This document shows, one piece after another, positions 25,757 through 32,292 of a stretch of 32,292 bases of DNA. The stretch is from the NCBI GenBank assembly GCA_905372035.1, contig CAJPNN010000012.1, forward strand, positions 1 through 32,292. The letters are read 5' to 3'. The notes below the pieces were generated by a model that worked only from the letters and a program-made list of their open reading frames with translations, had not been told where the DNA came from and ran no database searches. The number at the start of each line of letters is the position of its first letter. Within the stretch, counting starts at the first letter, position 1. A program made the position numbers and the translations under genes. The stretch is from Bacillota bacterium (GTDB taxonomy: Bacteria > Bacillota > Clostridia > Peptostreptococcales > Anaerovoracaceae).

Positions 25757-26911
25757 ATGAATAATTTTACATACTCTATACCCACTACCGTTTTCTTCGG
25801 TAAAGGAAGTATTGAAAAGTTACCTAAAGAAATTTTAAAATATGCCGATAACATATTGATTGTTTATGGCGGAGGCAGTATTAAGAAGAACGGCATCTAC
25901 AACGAAATGACAGCTCTTTTAAAAGAAAATAAAATATCATTTTGCGAACTTTCAGGTGTGGAGCCGAATCCGAGAATAATATCAGTAAGAAGGGGTGTGG
26001 AAATTGCACGAGAAAACAAAATCAACGGTATACTTGCAATCGGCGGTGGAAGCACGATAGACTGTGCAAAGACTATATCGGCAGCTTTCGATTACGAGGG
26101 GGATGCATGGGATCTTGTTAAAAATCCTAAGCTTATAAAATCATGTCTGCCTATTTTTACCGTACTTACTATTTCCGCCACGGGATCCGAAATGGATGCG
26201 GGAGCCGTTATAAGCGATATGAAAACCAATGATAAACTTGCACTTTTCAACAAAGGTATGCTCCCTAAAGCATCAGTACTGGATCCCACTTATACATATT
26301 CAGTTTCAGCATTACAGACAGCAAGCGGAACGGCAGATATAATCAGTCATATTTTAGAAGTATATTTTGATGATGAGGACGATGCTTTCATGCAAAACAA
26401 AATATGCGAAGCATTGCTTAAAACATGCATCAAATACGGACCTAAAGCAATCGAAACACCTGATGATTATGAAGCCAGGGCAAATCTTATGTGGGCATCC
26501 AGCTGGGCTATCAACGGATTTATAAGCTGCGGCAAAGGAAAAGTCGCATGGCCTGTTCACGGAATGGAACACTCTTTAAGCGCATATTACGATATTCCTC
26601 ACGGTGTCGGACTTGCTCTTCTTACACCGTATTTTATGGAGCTTATGCTGCAAAAAGACGTGAAAGTAATCAAAAAATTTGAGGAATTAGCTCAAAATGT
26701 CTTCGGGAAAAATACCGCTGAAGAAGCGATTGAATCACTGAGAAATTATTTCAAAAAATTGGGGCTGCCTGTAAAACTTAAAGAACTTAATATAGATAAA
26801 ACACATTTTGAAATAATGGCGGAAAAAGCTGTAGAATACAGTTCTTTGAAATATTCATGGATACCTATGGACAAACAGGATGTCCTTACTATATATAATA
26901 TGGCACTTTAA
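25757..26911 (+). CDS. Iron-containing alcohol dehydrogenase (butanol dehydrogenase/YqhD-like)
   Basis: 384 residues from the ATG at 25757, with AGGAGG eight bases upstream. The N-terminal NAD(P)-binding domain has AIGGGSTIDCAK (near 94-105). The C-terminal metal domain shows the ligand set of the family: D194 and H198 in GTADIISHILE, H268 in VHGMEHS, and H282 in IPHGVGLA. It reduces aldehydes to alcohols, or the reverse. Close relatives are BdhA/BdhB of solventogenic clostridia and YqhD. It could serve general redox balance or detoxify aldehyde from the microcompartment 5 kb away, but nothing here links them directly. It converges on the sortase gene with only 24 bases between. Confidence 0.92.
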   Translation: MNNFTYSIPTTVFFGKGSIEKLPKEILKYADNILIVYGGGSIKKNGIYNEMTALLKENKISFCELSGVEPNPRIISVRRGVEIARENKINGILAIGGGSTIDCAKTISAAFDYEGDAWDLVKNPKLIKSCLPIFTVLTISATGSEMDAGAVISDMKTNDKLALFNKGMLPKASVLDPTYTYSVSALQTASGTADIISHILEVYFDDEDDAFMQNKICEALLKTCIKYGPKAIETPDDYEARANLMWASSWAINGFISCGKGKVAWPVHGMEHSLSAYYDIPHGVGLALLTPYFMELMLQKDVKVIKKFEELAQNVFGKNTAEEAIESLRNYFKKLGLPVKLKELNIDKTHFEIMAEKAVEYSSLKYSWIPMDKQDVLTIYNMAL

Positions 26912-26935
26912 AAATCTTTCCATATTTATATTTGC

Positions 26936-27604
26936 TTAAATTTCGACTCTCTCGGCTATTACGAGGAGTCGTTTATTATTTATAGGATATGGATGGCATG
27001 TCAATAATATGACTTGGGCTTTACCCGGTACTCTTTTTATCTGGGACCAATCGTCAGGTTCTATAACGATTTTTCCTATAACTTTATATTTCATATCGGC
27101 ATTTTTATTACCTACTATAAATGTATCTTCAATATCCAGTGAGTCGATTTCTTTAAAAGTGCTTTTATTGTTATATCCGCCCCTGTGTCCTGCCAAAACA
27201 GTGGTTGAGCCTTTTTCGCCGGTCAAAGTGTCCATATCCTCGAGAACTCCTACTCCTTTTCTTAAAATAGCGCTATATGTCCCGTTATATATGGGTAGGA
27301 CAACATTTACTTTATCAATGGATATATATCCTATCATATCTTTGGAATTTGAAATTTCATTTTTCAAATCCCCTACCGTATTGTTGGAAAACTTATCACT
27401 TTTTTTAAGATAATCTTTATTTTGCTTTTCTCGTTCAATTTTAAAGTTTTCGACTTTTGACATGTTTATCTCTTTGAGTTCTTTATCTTTTTGTAATGAA
27501 TAAACCAATAGGAAAAGTGAGCTTGCAATGAAAAACAAACCCACGATTATTATAAAATTATTAAGTTTTCTTCCCCGTTTATCCTTATTTTGATGTTTAA
27601 CCAT
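26936..27604 (-). CDS. Sortase (class A/C-like cysteine transpeptidase)
   Basis: 222 residues. One membrane anchor near 17-36 is followed by a charged linker and the sortase beta-barrel. The catalytic triad is readable: H140 in VLAGHRGG, C203 in LLTCHPYP and R212 in NNKRLLV. The segment LPIYNGTYSAILRKGVG resembles the start of class C (pilin) sortases, but there is no C-terminal membrane helix and no evident lid, so class A or an intermediate type is as likely. It would cleave LPXTG proteins and attach them to the cell wall. Its likely partner is the LPKTG protein directly upstream. The ribosome site is poor (GGAAAG, about 13 bases before ATG), which suggests coupling to the upstream gene. 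Confidence 0.9.
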   Translation of the reverse strand: MVKHQNKDKRGRKLNNFIIIVGLFFIASSLFLLVYSLQKDKELKEINMSKVENFKIEREKQNKDYLKKSDKFSNNTVGDLKNEISNSKDMIGYISIDKVNVVLPIYNGTYSAILRKGVGVLEDMDTLTGEKGSTTVLAGHRGGYNNKSTFKEIDSLDIEDTFIVGNKNADMKYKVIGKIVIEPDDWSQIKRVPGKAQVILLTCHPYPINNKRLLVIAERVEI

Positions 27605-27652
27605 AGTACTTTAGTACTTTCCGCTTATTAAGCTTTGTAATTATTCTTTCTA

Positions 27653-28096
27653 CTATAGTCCTGCTAAAAATAACATCATAATTCCTATAGCACCCAATTG
27701 GTAAGCAGTCATATAAGTACCGGTACCGTCACCGGTTTTCGGAAGCTTATCAACGCTATTTTTTTCATTGCCGTTTTTATTTTGTGTCGCATCTTTTTTA
27801 ACTGTTAGGTTTTTATTTTCAACTTTTTTAACGATCAATTTTCCCGTATTCATCGAGTTCTTTTTTATCTGCGAATCGTTATTGGCGGGAACGGTCTGTT
27901 TAGAGTCGGGATTCACTTTTATATTGCTCATATATATGTCATATGAATCCGTTTCATGATTCTTATTGTAAAGCTTATCAATCTCTTCCTGTGTAAGATA
28001 CTTACCATCCAGATATCCGCCCGATGCAAATGCATTCATAGGAATTGATATTGTAAATATAAATACGCATATTATTACTGCTAAAAACTTTTTCAT
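27653..28096 (-). CDS. Small secreted LPXTG protein with a broken sorting signal
   Basis: 147 residues. The signal peptide spans residues 1-25 (cleavage likely after AFA). A hydrophilic, Asn- and Lys-rich body of about 90 residues has no recognised domain. LPKTG is at 118-122, then a hydrophobic stretch. The positively charged tail every such signal needs is missing: the frame stops right after MMLFLAGL with two TAG codons. The +1 frame across that point reads YSRKNNYKA then stop, a typical tail; the +2 frame is also basic (ITKLNKRKVLKYYG) and ends overlapping the sortase start. A single-base shift therefore seems to have cut off the tail. GGAGGTT precedes the ATG. Confidence 0.8.
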   Translation of the reverse strand: MKKFLAVIICVFIFTISIPMNAFASGGYLDGKYLTQEEIDKLYNKNHETDSYDIYMSNIKVNPDSKQTVPANNDSQIKKNSMNTGKLIVKKVENKNLTVKKDATQNKNGNEKNSVDKLPKTGDGTGTYMTAYQLGAIGIMMLFLAGL

Positions 28097-28182
28097 AAAT
28101 AACCTCCGTCATTTCATTAAATTGCAAAGAAACATAAAAATATTTACCTGAATATTTTTTGACCCGATCCCCTTATAAATTC

Positions 28183-28211
28183 ATTATATAAAATTTTATA
28201 AACCGTGTAAA
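28183..28211 (-). promoter_or_regulatory. Promoter of the LPXTG protein / sortase pair
   Basis: Minus strand: TTTACA (28206-28211), 17-base spacer, perfect TATAAT (28183-28188). It lies about 87 bases before the ATG of the LPXTG gene, leaving a moderately long leader. Confidence 0.65.
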
Positions 28212-28227
28212 GCAATTAAAGATAAAT

Positions 28228-28284
28228 GACGGTGTCAAGTTTTTGTGGAATTTTTGTATCGATAGAGATCAACTCAAAATGTTT
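28228..28284. repeat. Solo copy of mobile-element terminus (copy A)
   Basis: 57 bases matching 30532-30588 in the same orientation, with five mismatches. The core is TGTCAAGTTTTTGTGG followed by a shared AGATCAACTCAAAATGTTT. It lies directly after the stop codon of the 485-residue gene. No opposite terminus is seen nearby, so it is a stranded end or recombination scar. Confidence 0.85.
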
Positions 28285-28287
28285 ATA

Positions 28288-29745
28288 TTACATTTTTGTA
28301 TCAACTGTTACCATATTCTTTTCGGAATCCCATTCAACTTTCTTTCCGAACGCTTCACTTATTGCACGAATGGAAAGCATAGTTCTCCCATTTTTGTATT
28401 CTGATTCTATATCTCCTGCATATTTAACTCCATTTATAAATAATGTTTTCTTTTCAGGATATAAGATTATCTCATCATTTCCTTTTATCATACTTACACT
28501 TCTATCCCCGGCATTCCACGTTACATAAAAGCCGAGTAAATATGATAATCCTCTTAACGGAATAAGAACTCTGTTATTTTTTGCATACGGCATCACATCA
28601 AAATTGTATAAAATATTGTCCACAACTATTTTTATTTCCTTTTCATTATCTTCTTTATTCACAAAAGAATAATATATGGATGTTCCATCTTTAAGAATCT
28701 TTTCTATTCCGTCATTTTTTGATCTTATATTATATCTCCATATGTTTTTATCAGAGTCCATAAATTTTCTTTCAAATGTCTCCCATGCTCCTTGTTTTTT
28801 CCAAATCAAATTGACATTGCCATATTTATCTATCGAAAGTTTATTAGTTTCCAATAACATAGGAAATTCTCTCATACCCAAAGGTAAAAGATCCGATGCC
28901 AAAAATATTTCCACATCCCTTTCTTCATCTTCATGACTTTTAAAATTTATCTTGAGTGCATGCATACCGGGTATCAACTTCTGCTTTTGAACATCTATGA
29001 AGCATGAACCTCGATTCACTCCGCAAGCGGACAAAAATAGCTTCCCATGTTCTGTACTTATAATTTTTCCGTTACTAAATGTTTTATCAGGTATGAACTG
29101 TTTAGCATCTAAAATTTCTACATCTTTCCCGCTGCGGTTATACTGCATTAATTCTCCCGTAGTTTTCAGATAAAATATGTTGTCTTGATATACAGCAAAA
29201 TCCATGATCTTATTTTCAAATCTGCAAACTTCATGCAATTCTCTTCCTTTCCAATGCAAAAGCTTATCTAAATCGGAATTACACATATATATACCGTCAT
29301 TCAACAGTTTTTCATATATACCGTTCTGTATTTTATTGATATTAAGGCTTTCTCCGTTGTTATCGAAGAAATACAGGAATTTATTTGATATTGCATATAA
29401 ATTGCCATTCCCATCGGTTTTAATTTCTCTTAAGCTTTCTGATCTTCCGGATGCTTTGAATTCATCTGAAAGTTTGAAGAAGATATCCATTTTTTCAGTT
29501 TTTTTATCTATTGAAATTATCTCTACACCGTCATCTGAATGATATCCGATCAGAAGATAAAAAAAGTTTTTGCTTTCACATACTCGTAAGACATGTAATT
29601 CACTACCATTTTTCCCGATCAACTCATTGTCTTTTAACATTTGTGAAAATCCTACAGAAACAGTCGATGCAAAGGTGTTTAAAAGACAGGTAAATACAAG
29701 CAATAACACTATAACCAAGACTGAATTACACTTCTTCTTAATCAT
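28288..29745 (-). CDS. Secreted protein with copper amine oxidase N-terminal-like (stalk) domain
   Basis: 485 residues. The signal peptide is at 1-27 (MIKKKCNSVLVIVLLLVF and on). The middle, about 40-340, has repeated short beta-strand blocks, for example KTDGNGNLYAISNKFLYFFD, that resemble a beta-propeller or WD/NHL-type fold; I do not recognise a named family. The last 105 residues, from about 380, match the copper-amine-oxidase-N1 pattern: RVLIPLRGLSYLLGFYVTWN, FINGVKYAGD, RTMLSIRAISEAFGKKVEWD and a final VTVD. This domain is non-enzymatic and common in secreted clostridial proteins. GGAGAAAG precedes the ATG. The function is unknown; an extracellular binding or sensing role is inference. 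Confidence 0.8.
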   Translation of the reverse strand: MIKKKCNSVLVIVLLLVFTCLLNTFASTVSVGFSQMLKDNELIGKNGSELHVLRVCESKNFFYLLIGYHSDDGVEIISIDKKTEKMDIFFKLSDEFKASGRSESLREIKTDGNGNLYAISNKFLYFFDNNGESLNINKIQNGIYEKLLNDGIYMCNSDLDKLLHWKGRELHEVCRFENKIMDFAVYQDNIFYLKTTGELMQYNRSGKDVEILDAKQFIPDKTFSNGKIISTEHGKLFLSACGVNRGSCFIDVQKQKLIPGMHALKINFKSHEDEERDVEIFLASDLLPLGMREFPMLLETNKLSIDKYGNVNLIWKKQGAWETFERKFMDSDKNIWRYNIRSKNDGIEKILKDGTSIYYSFVNKEDNEKEIKIVVDNILYNFDVMPYAKNNRVLIPLRGLSYLLGFYVTWNAGDRSVSMIKGNDEIILYPEKKTLFINGVKYAGDIESEYKNGRTMLSIRAISEAFGKKVEWDSEKNMVTVDTKM

Positions 29746-29780
29746 AACTTTCTCCTCTACTAATATTTCAATAAATTGTA

Positions 29781-29843
29781 TAAAGATATTAAAATGAAAA
29801 GTATTATTACCCTAACAAGCACAATCTCACCTTAATATCTTTA
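29781..29843. repeat. 12-bp inverted repeat upstream of the 485-residue gene
   Basis: TAAAGATATTAA at 29781-29792 and its perfect complement TTAATATCTTTA at 29832-29843, 39 bases apart. A third copy, TTAATATCTTTA, lies at 30485-30496 upstream of the neighbouring 182-codon gene. In AT-rich DNA chance is possible, but three copies placed before two adjacent genes suggest a shared regulatory site. Confidence 0.5.
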
Positions 29844-29873
29844 CTTATCAAATTATATTTTTTAGAAAAATTT

Positions 29874-30422
29874 TTATTTATACAATATTGTACATATATC
29901 TTCATACCACTTTATGATATTGCTCACCTTAACGCTTCTAGCATACCACCCATTCTCGCCTATTGTATTAGCTGAGTGTGTTTGTGTTGGTAACCACAAC
30001 GAGTATCCTGAAGGACTATAAATATAAACATTATCCCATTTTGCATTAATAATTTCTGTTCCTGTATACGGTCTTCCTGGCTTATAAGCATGAGATAGCG
30101 TTACTTCTCTATTAACAAAACAATTGCTATATGATGAAGTTATAAAAGAATTTGTTACGCCTTCATTGCCATAATAATCATTTTCATTAGTATCTATACT
30201 TATGGTCCCTAATGTAGTCCAATCAGAAGCTCTTATTGTTGTTAATTCTATTCTATCATATCCATTTTGTTTTGTAGCTTTAGCAACAAAATATACTTTG
30301 CTCAATTCATTATTTGAAAAATAAAAAACTGAACCATCAGAGTTATGTAAAACTTTAAAGAATTTTGCATAGTCATTTGTTTTGTTTCTATATCCATAAC
30401 CACTTACATTTATTTGCCACAT
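29874..30422 (-). pseudogene. Unrecognised 182-residue protein, probably frameshifted just after its start
   Basis: The open frame begins at ATG 30420-30422, which has only a weak AAGG nearby. A far better ribosome site, AAAAGGAGGGG (30469-30479), sits six bases before a GTG at 30460-30462, but that GTG reads V-F-stop. Removing one T from the following TTTT run joins GTG to the main frame and adds FDLGATYIQSKG before MWQINVSG, giving about 195 residues. The protein is rich in Asn, Tyr, Ser and Thr, with strand-like segments and no helix-rich region, signal peptide or membrane segment. I do not recognise a family. A weak promoter (TTGTTA - 16 bases - TAAAAT) precedes it. It may be a pseudogene or a sequencing error. 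Confidence 0.55.
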
Positions 30423-30531
30423 ACCCTTACTCTGAATATATGTTGCCCCTAAATCAAAACACTATTTTCCCCTCCTTTTAATTGTTAATATCTTTATTTT
30501 ATTATTTTTTGATATGATAACAATTATTCCA

Positions 30532-30588
30532 GATAGTGTCAAGTTTTTGTGGAATTTTTGTATTGACAAAGATCAACTCAAAATGTTT
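30532..30588. repeat. Mobile-element terminus (copy B), direct repeat of copy A
   Basis: Left end of the 356-bp relic. It matches 28228-28284 with 52 of 57 bases in the same orientation, so the two copies bracket the 485-residue gene and the 182-codon gene as direct repeats. Confidence 0.85.
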
Positions 30589-30889
30589 CTTCCTAATACC
30601 CCATGCTCAGTTTCATAAGCTCTGATTAAATCCTGAGTCCCAAAGCTTCCGTTCATGACTGGTTTATCTATTTCAAAGATGCTCCAGTCTGTTGTTCCTT
30701 CAATTCTTTCTGATATGAAACGCTCTGCATACTCACTGTAACGCTCATTGTTTATCTTCTCTGAACTGAAGATTTCGAACTCTAATGATTTCCTGAAGCA
30801 TTAGTCTTGCATACTCCGCGCAATCTTCAAAAAGTTTGGAGTTGATCTCTATTTCTTTTTTTGAAAAACTCCACAATTATTTTACACTA
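30534..30889 (-). mobile_element. 356-bp relic of an insertion sequence or MITE-like element
   Basis: Imperfect terminal inverted repeats: the left end starts TAGTGTCAAG with TTGTGGAATTTTTG, the right end on the other strand starts TAGTGTAAAA with TTGTGGAGTTTTTC. Both continue to a shared AGATCAACTC. Inside, on the minus strand, a decayed reading frame runs from about 30876 to a TGA at 30573-30575 with one frameshift near 30780; its last part reads ERIEGTTDWSIFEIDKPV and further to GRNILS. I do not recognise this as a known transposase family. No flanking target duplication is evident. Confidence 0.7.
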
Positions 30890-30900
30890 ACAAAATAATT

Positions 30901-30942
30901 AAAATAACAGGCACACTGATTGATATGTATACCTGTTATTTT
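30901..30942. terminator. Hairpin terminator downstream of the microcompartment genes
   Basis: AAAATAACAGG and CCTGTTATTTT pair over 11 bp around a 20-base loop. On the minus strand the second arm supplies a TTTT tail followed by AATTATTTTG, so it can terminate the operon ending with the shell protein. Confidence 0.65.
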
Positions 30943-30981
30943 ACCATATTATTTGAGGAAGACACTATTACAATTTTACCC

Positions 30982-31027
30982 TAAGCTCTTGGAACATGGT
31001 ATTAGCCAAGTTCCAAAATAAAGCTTA
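30982..31027. promoter_or_regulatory. Strong stem-loop just after the shell-protein gene
   Basis: Outer arms TAAGCT/AGCTTA and inner arms TTGGAAC/GTTCCAA, with more pairing inside, form a long hairpin starting six bases after the shell-gene stop. No T-run follows directly, so it looks like a 3'-end-protecting or processing structure working with the terminator at 30901-30942. Confidence 0.55.
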
Positions 31028-31032
31028 AATTT

Positions 31033-31323
31033 TTACTTCTCTTTCATATTGGGAAGTATTCCCTCAACTTCTACATGCGGTCTTGGGATAACGTGTACGG
31101 AAAGAAGTTCTCCTACTCTCTGAGCTGCCGCAGCACCTGCATCAGTAGCCGCCTTTACAGCACCTACATCTCCTCTTACCATTACTGTTACAAGTCCGCC
31201 GCCAACCAGTTCTCTTCCGATGAGATATACGTTAGCCGCCTTTACCATAGCATCAGCCGCTTCTACCGATCCTACCAATCCTTTTGTTTCAATCATTCCT
31301 AATGCTTCGCTTGTGTTAGCCAT
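31033..31323 (-). CDS. Bacterial microcompartment hexameric shell protein (EutM/PduA-like)
   Basis: 96 residues, one BMC domain (PF00936), the canonical single-domain hexamer. It reads ALGMIETKGLVGSVEAADAM near the N-terminus, then LVGGGLVTVMVRGDVGAVKAATDAG and VGELLSVHVIPRPH, all typical of EutM/PduA. Hexamers tile the facets and their central pores (the GGG loop) admit small substrates. GGAGG precedes the ATG, 21 bases after pduL. It is the last gene of the operon in this direction. EutM or PduA naming cannot be settled without the rest of the locus. Confidence 0.96.
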   Translation of the reverse strand: MANTSEALGMIETKGLVGSVEAADAMVKAANVYLIGRELVGGGLVTVMVRGDVGAVKAATDAGAAAAQRVGELLSVHVIPRPHVEVEGILPNMKEK

Positions 31324-31344
31324 TTCTTTTTCCTCCTATATTCT

Positions 31345-31995
31345 TTATTTTTTTATCTTTACCTTAGTTTTTGAACTTATTTCCATAGCGTTTGCTTCCT
31401 CGGTGTCAACATGACATTCAAGTGCTGACGAATCGTTCGCCCTTATAACCACATTGCTTAAAAGTCCGCCACGCGGTCCTTCTATTTGTATACTGACTAT
31501 CTGTCCGTCATGCACCCCAAGATTCTCGGCATCTTTAAGTGTCATATGAATATGCCTCTGTGCAATGATAAGTCCTTCTTTCACCTCTACAGAACCCTTA
31601 GGTCCTATAATTGTAATACCCGGTGTACCCGCCAAATCTCCGGAGAGTTTTGCCTGAGTTTTTACTCCAAGTTTGAAACAGTCACCTGCTAAGATTTCTA
31701 TCTGCGTTTTTGATCTTACAGGACCTAATACTCTGACCTTTTCTATTGCTCCTTTAGGTCCACATATCGTAACCGTTTCTTTACATGCATACTGACCGGG
31801 CTGCGACAAGTCTTTTGTAGGCGTCAGCTGATATCCCGGACCGAAAATTCTTTCAAGGTCTTCCTGTGACAGATGGATATGTCTGTTTGAAACCCCTACG
31901 GGAATCTCGCCATCACTATTGCACGGAGTCGAATTATTTCCGACTTCCTTTGCGGCATTAAGAAGCAGCTGTAATAATGCCTCATACTTGTCCAT
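31345..31995 (-). CDS. pduL: Phosphate propanoyl/acetyltransferase PduL, microcompartment type
   Basis: 216 residues with two PduL domains (PF06130). Zinc-binding histidines are seen in VSNRHIHLSQ (near 35-44), in AQRHIHMTLKDAENLG and in ALECHVDTEEAN. The enzyme converts acyl-CoA and phosphate to acyl-phosphate and CoA, recycling CoA inside the compartment and feeding ATP synthesis by an acyl kinase. Residues 1-18 (MDKYEALLQLLLNAAKEV) form an amphipathic helix before a flexible linker, the usual encapsulation peptide of PduL proteins. AGGGAGAG precedes the ATG. It follows the aldehyde dehydrogenase by four bases. Confidence 0.95.
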   Translation of the reverse strand: MDKYEALLQLLLNAAKEVGNNSTPCNSDGEIPVGVSNRHIHLSQEDLERIFGPGYQLTPTKDLSQPGQYACKETVTICGPKGAIEKVRVLGPVRSKTQIEILAGDCFKLGVKTQAKLSGDLAGTPGITIIGPKGSVEVKEGLIIAQRHIHMTLKDAENLGVHDGQIVSIQIEGPRGGLLSNVVIRANDSSALECHVDTEEANAMEISSKTKVKIKK

Positions 31996-31999
31996 ATAC

Positions 32000-32292
32000 T
32001 TACTCTCCCTTCAAAGCTTTAACAAGTTCATTTACCATGTCTTGAAGCTGATTTAAATCTATAGGCTCATCTGAAGCCTGAGGGGCAGGTGTTACACATC
32101 CTGAAGGTGCACTGTAGCTGTTTGCAGAAGCAGGGCTTGCACATGCTGAAAGAGCTCCCGTATTTTTTGCATAAAAAGTATTATCGTCCGCTGCAAGTGT
32201 ACTGCAGTTTTTTAAACCGTAAGCAACTTTCTTCAGATTAACAAGATGCATAGGACTTACATTTTCAGATACCGAGCTTCCGCCCCATGTTC
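32000..32292 (-). CDS. Microcompartment CoA-acylating aldehyde dehydrogenase, C-terminal 96 residues
   Basis: The gene runs off the window end. The visible part opens with TWGGSSVSENVSPMHLVNLK, the conserved end of EutE/PduP-type aldehyde dehydrogenases, which make acyl-CoA from aldehyde with NAD and CoA. After the catalytic domain comes a linker of about 40 residues rich in Ala, Ser and Pro with several cysteines, then a final amphipathic helix, IDLNQLQDMVNELVKALKGE. That layout is a C-terminal encapsulation peptide that targets cargo to the shell. No ribosome site for a shorter gene starting inside is seen. It is not identifiable as EutE or PduP more precisely. Confidence 0.88.
   Translation of the reverse strand, partial: TWGGSSVSENVSPMHLVNLKKVAYGLKNCSTLAADDNTFYAKNTGALSACASPASANSYSAPSGCVTPAPQASDEPIDLNQLQDMVNELVKALKGE

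Noticed and set aside
28214..28290. The GTGTCAAG element as a terminator of the 485-residue gene
   Set aside because: It has no self-complementary stem and no T-tail on the minus strand; its near-copy at an element end explains it better.
30534..30889. Target-site duplication flanking the relic
   Set aside because: The bases just outside the two ends do not match over 8-9 positions, so no duplication can be claimed.
1..32292. CRISPR array or phage genes
   Set aside because: No regularly spaced repeats and no phage structural, integrase or lysis genes were seen on either strand.

Overview
The window reads as chromosome of a low-GC, AT-rich, Gram-positive-type anaerobe of the Clostridia/Tissierellia kind. 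Three things point there: AGGAGG-type ribosome binding sites throughout, the gene order hrcA-grpE-dnaK-dnaJ-prmA-rsmE-mtaB behind a CIRCE operator, and the block secD-secF-rel-dtd-MBL-hemZ-hisS-aspS. A sortase with an LPXTG protein and part of a bacterial microcompartment locus also fit. I cannot name the genus from the sequence alone.

Layout. (1) 1-11.8 kb, minus strand: a dense housekeeping run from yajC through secD, secF, rel, dtd, a glyoxalase-II-like hydrolase, hemZ, hisS and aspS to a fused nadD-yqeK gene, ending in the first codons of a probable rsfS. Gaps are tiny or negative and several starts are TTG or GTG. (2) 11.9-15.4 kb: tRNA-Leu(CAA), an alaA-nhaC pair, tRNA-Leu(GAG) and a HIT-family gene. 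(3) 15.5-23.7 kb, minus strand: the heat-shock operon hrcA-grpE-dnaK-dnaJ-prmA-rsmE, followed by mtaB. It has a readable promoter, a CIRCE site and a second perfect dyad lying over the promoter. (4) 23.8-26.9 kb: a YeiH-type transporter on the minus strand, divergent from a plus-strand pair, a cytidylate-kinase-like protein and an iron-containing alcohol dehydrogenase. These two are the only plus-strand genes.

(5) 26.9-30.9 kb is accessory and partly decayed: a sortase, its adjacent small LPXTG protein, a secreted protein with a copper-amine-oxidase-N-like C-terminal domain, an unrecognised 182-codon reading frame, and a 356-bp relic of a mobile element. One terminus of that element is repeated as a solo copy 2.3 kb away. 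Three reading frames here look broken by single-base shifts: the charged tail of the LPXTG protein, the start of the 182-codon gene, and the relic's own reading frame. (6) 31.0-32.3 kb, minus strand: the downstream end of a microcompartment operon, with an aldehyde dehydrogenase (partial, carrying a C-terminal encapsulation-type helix), PduL phosphotransacylase and a hexameric shell protein. Together they indicate aldehyde to acyl-CoA to acyl-phosphate chemistry inside a protein shell; the signature enzyme that would name the substrate lies outside the window.

Most interesting points: the NadD-YqeK fusion, the dyad over the hrcA promoter, the frameshifted sorting signal, the frameshift just after the start of the 182-codon gene, and the direct-repeat mobile-element ends around the accessory cassette.
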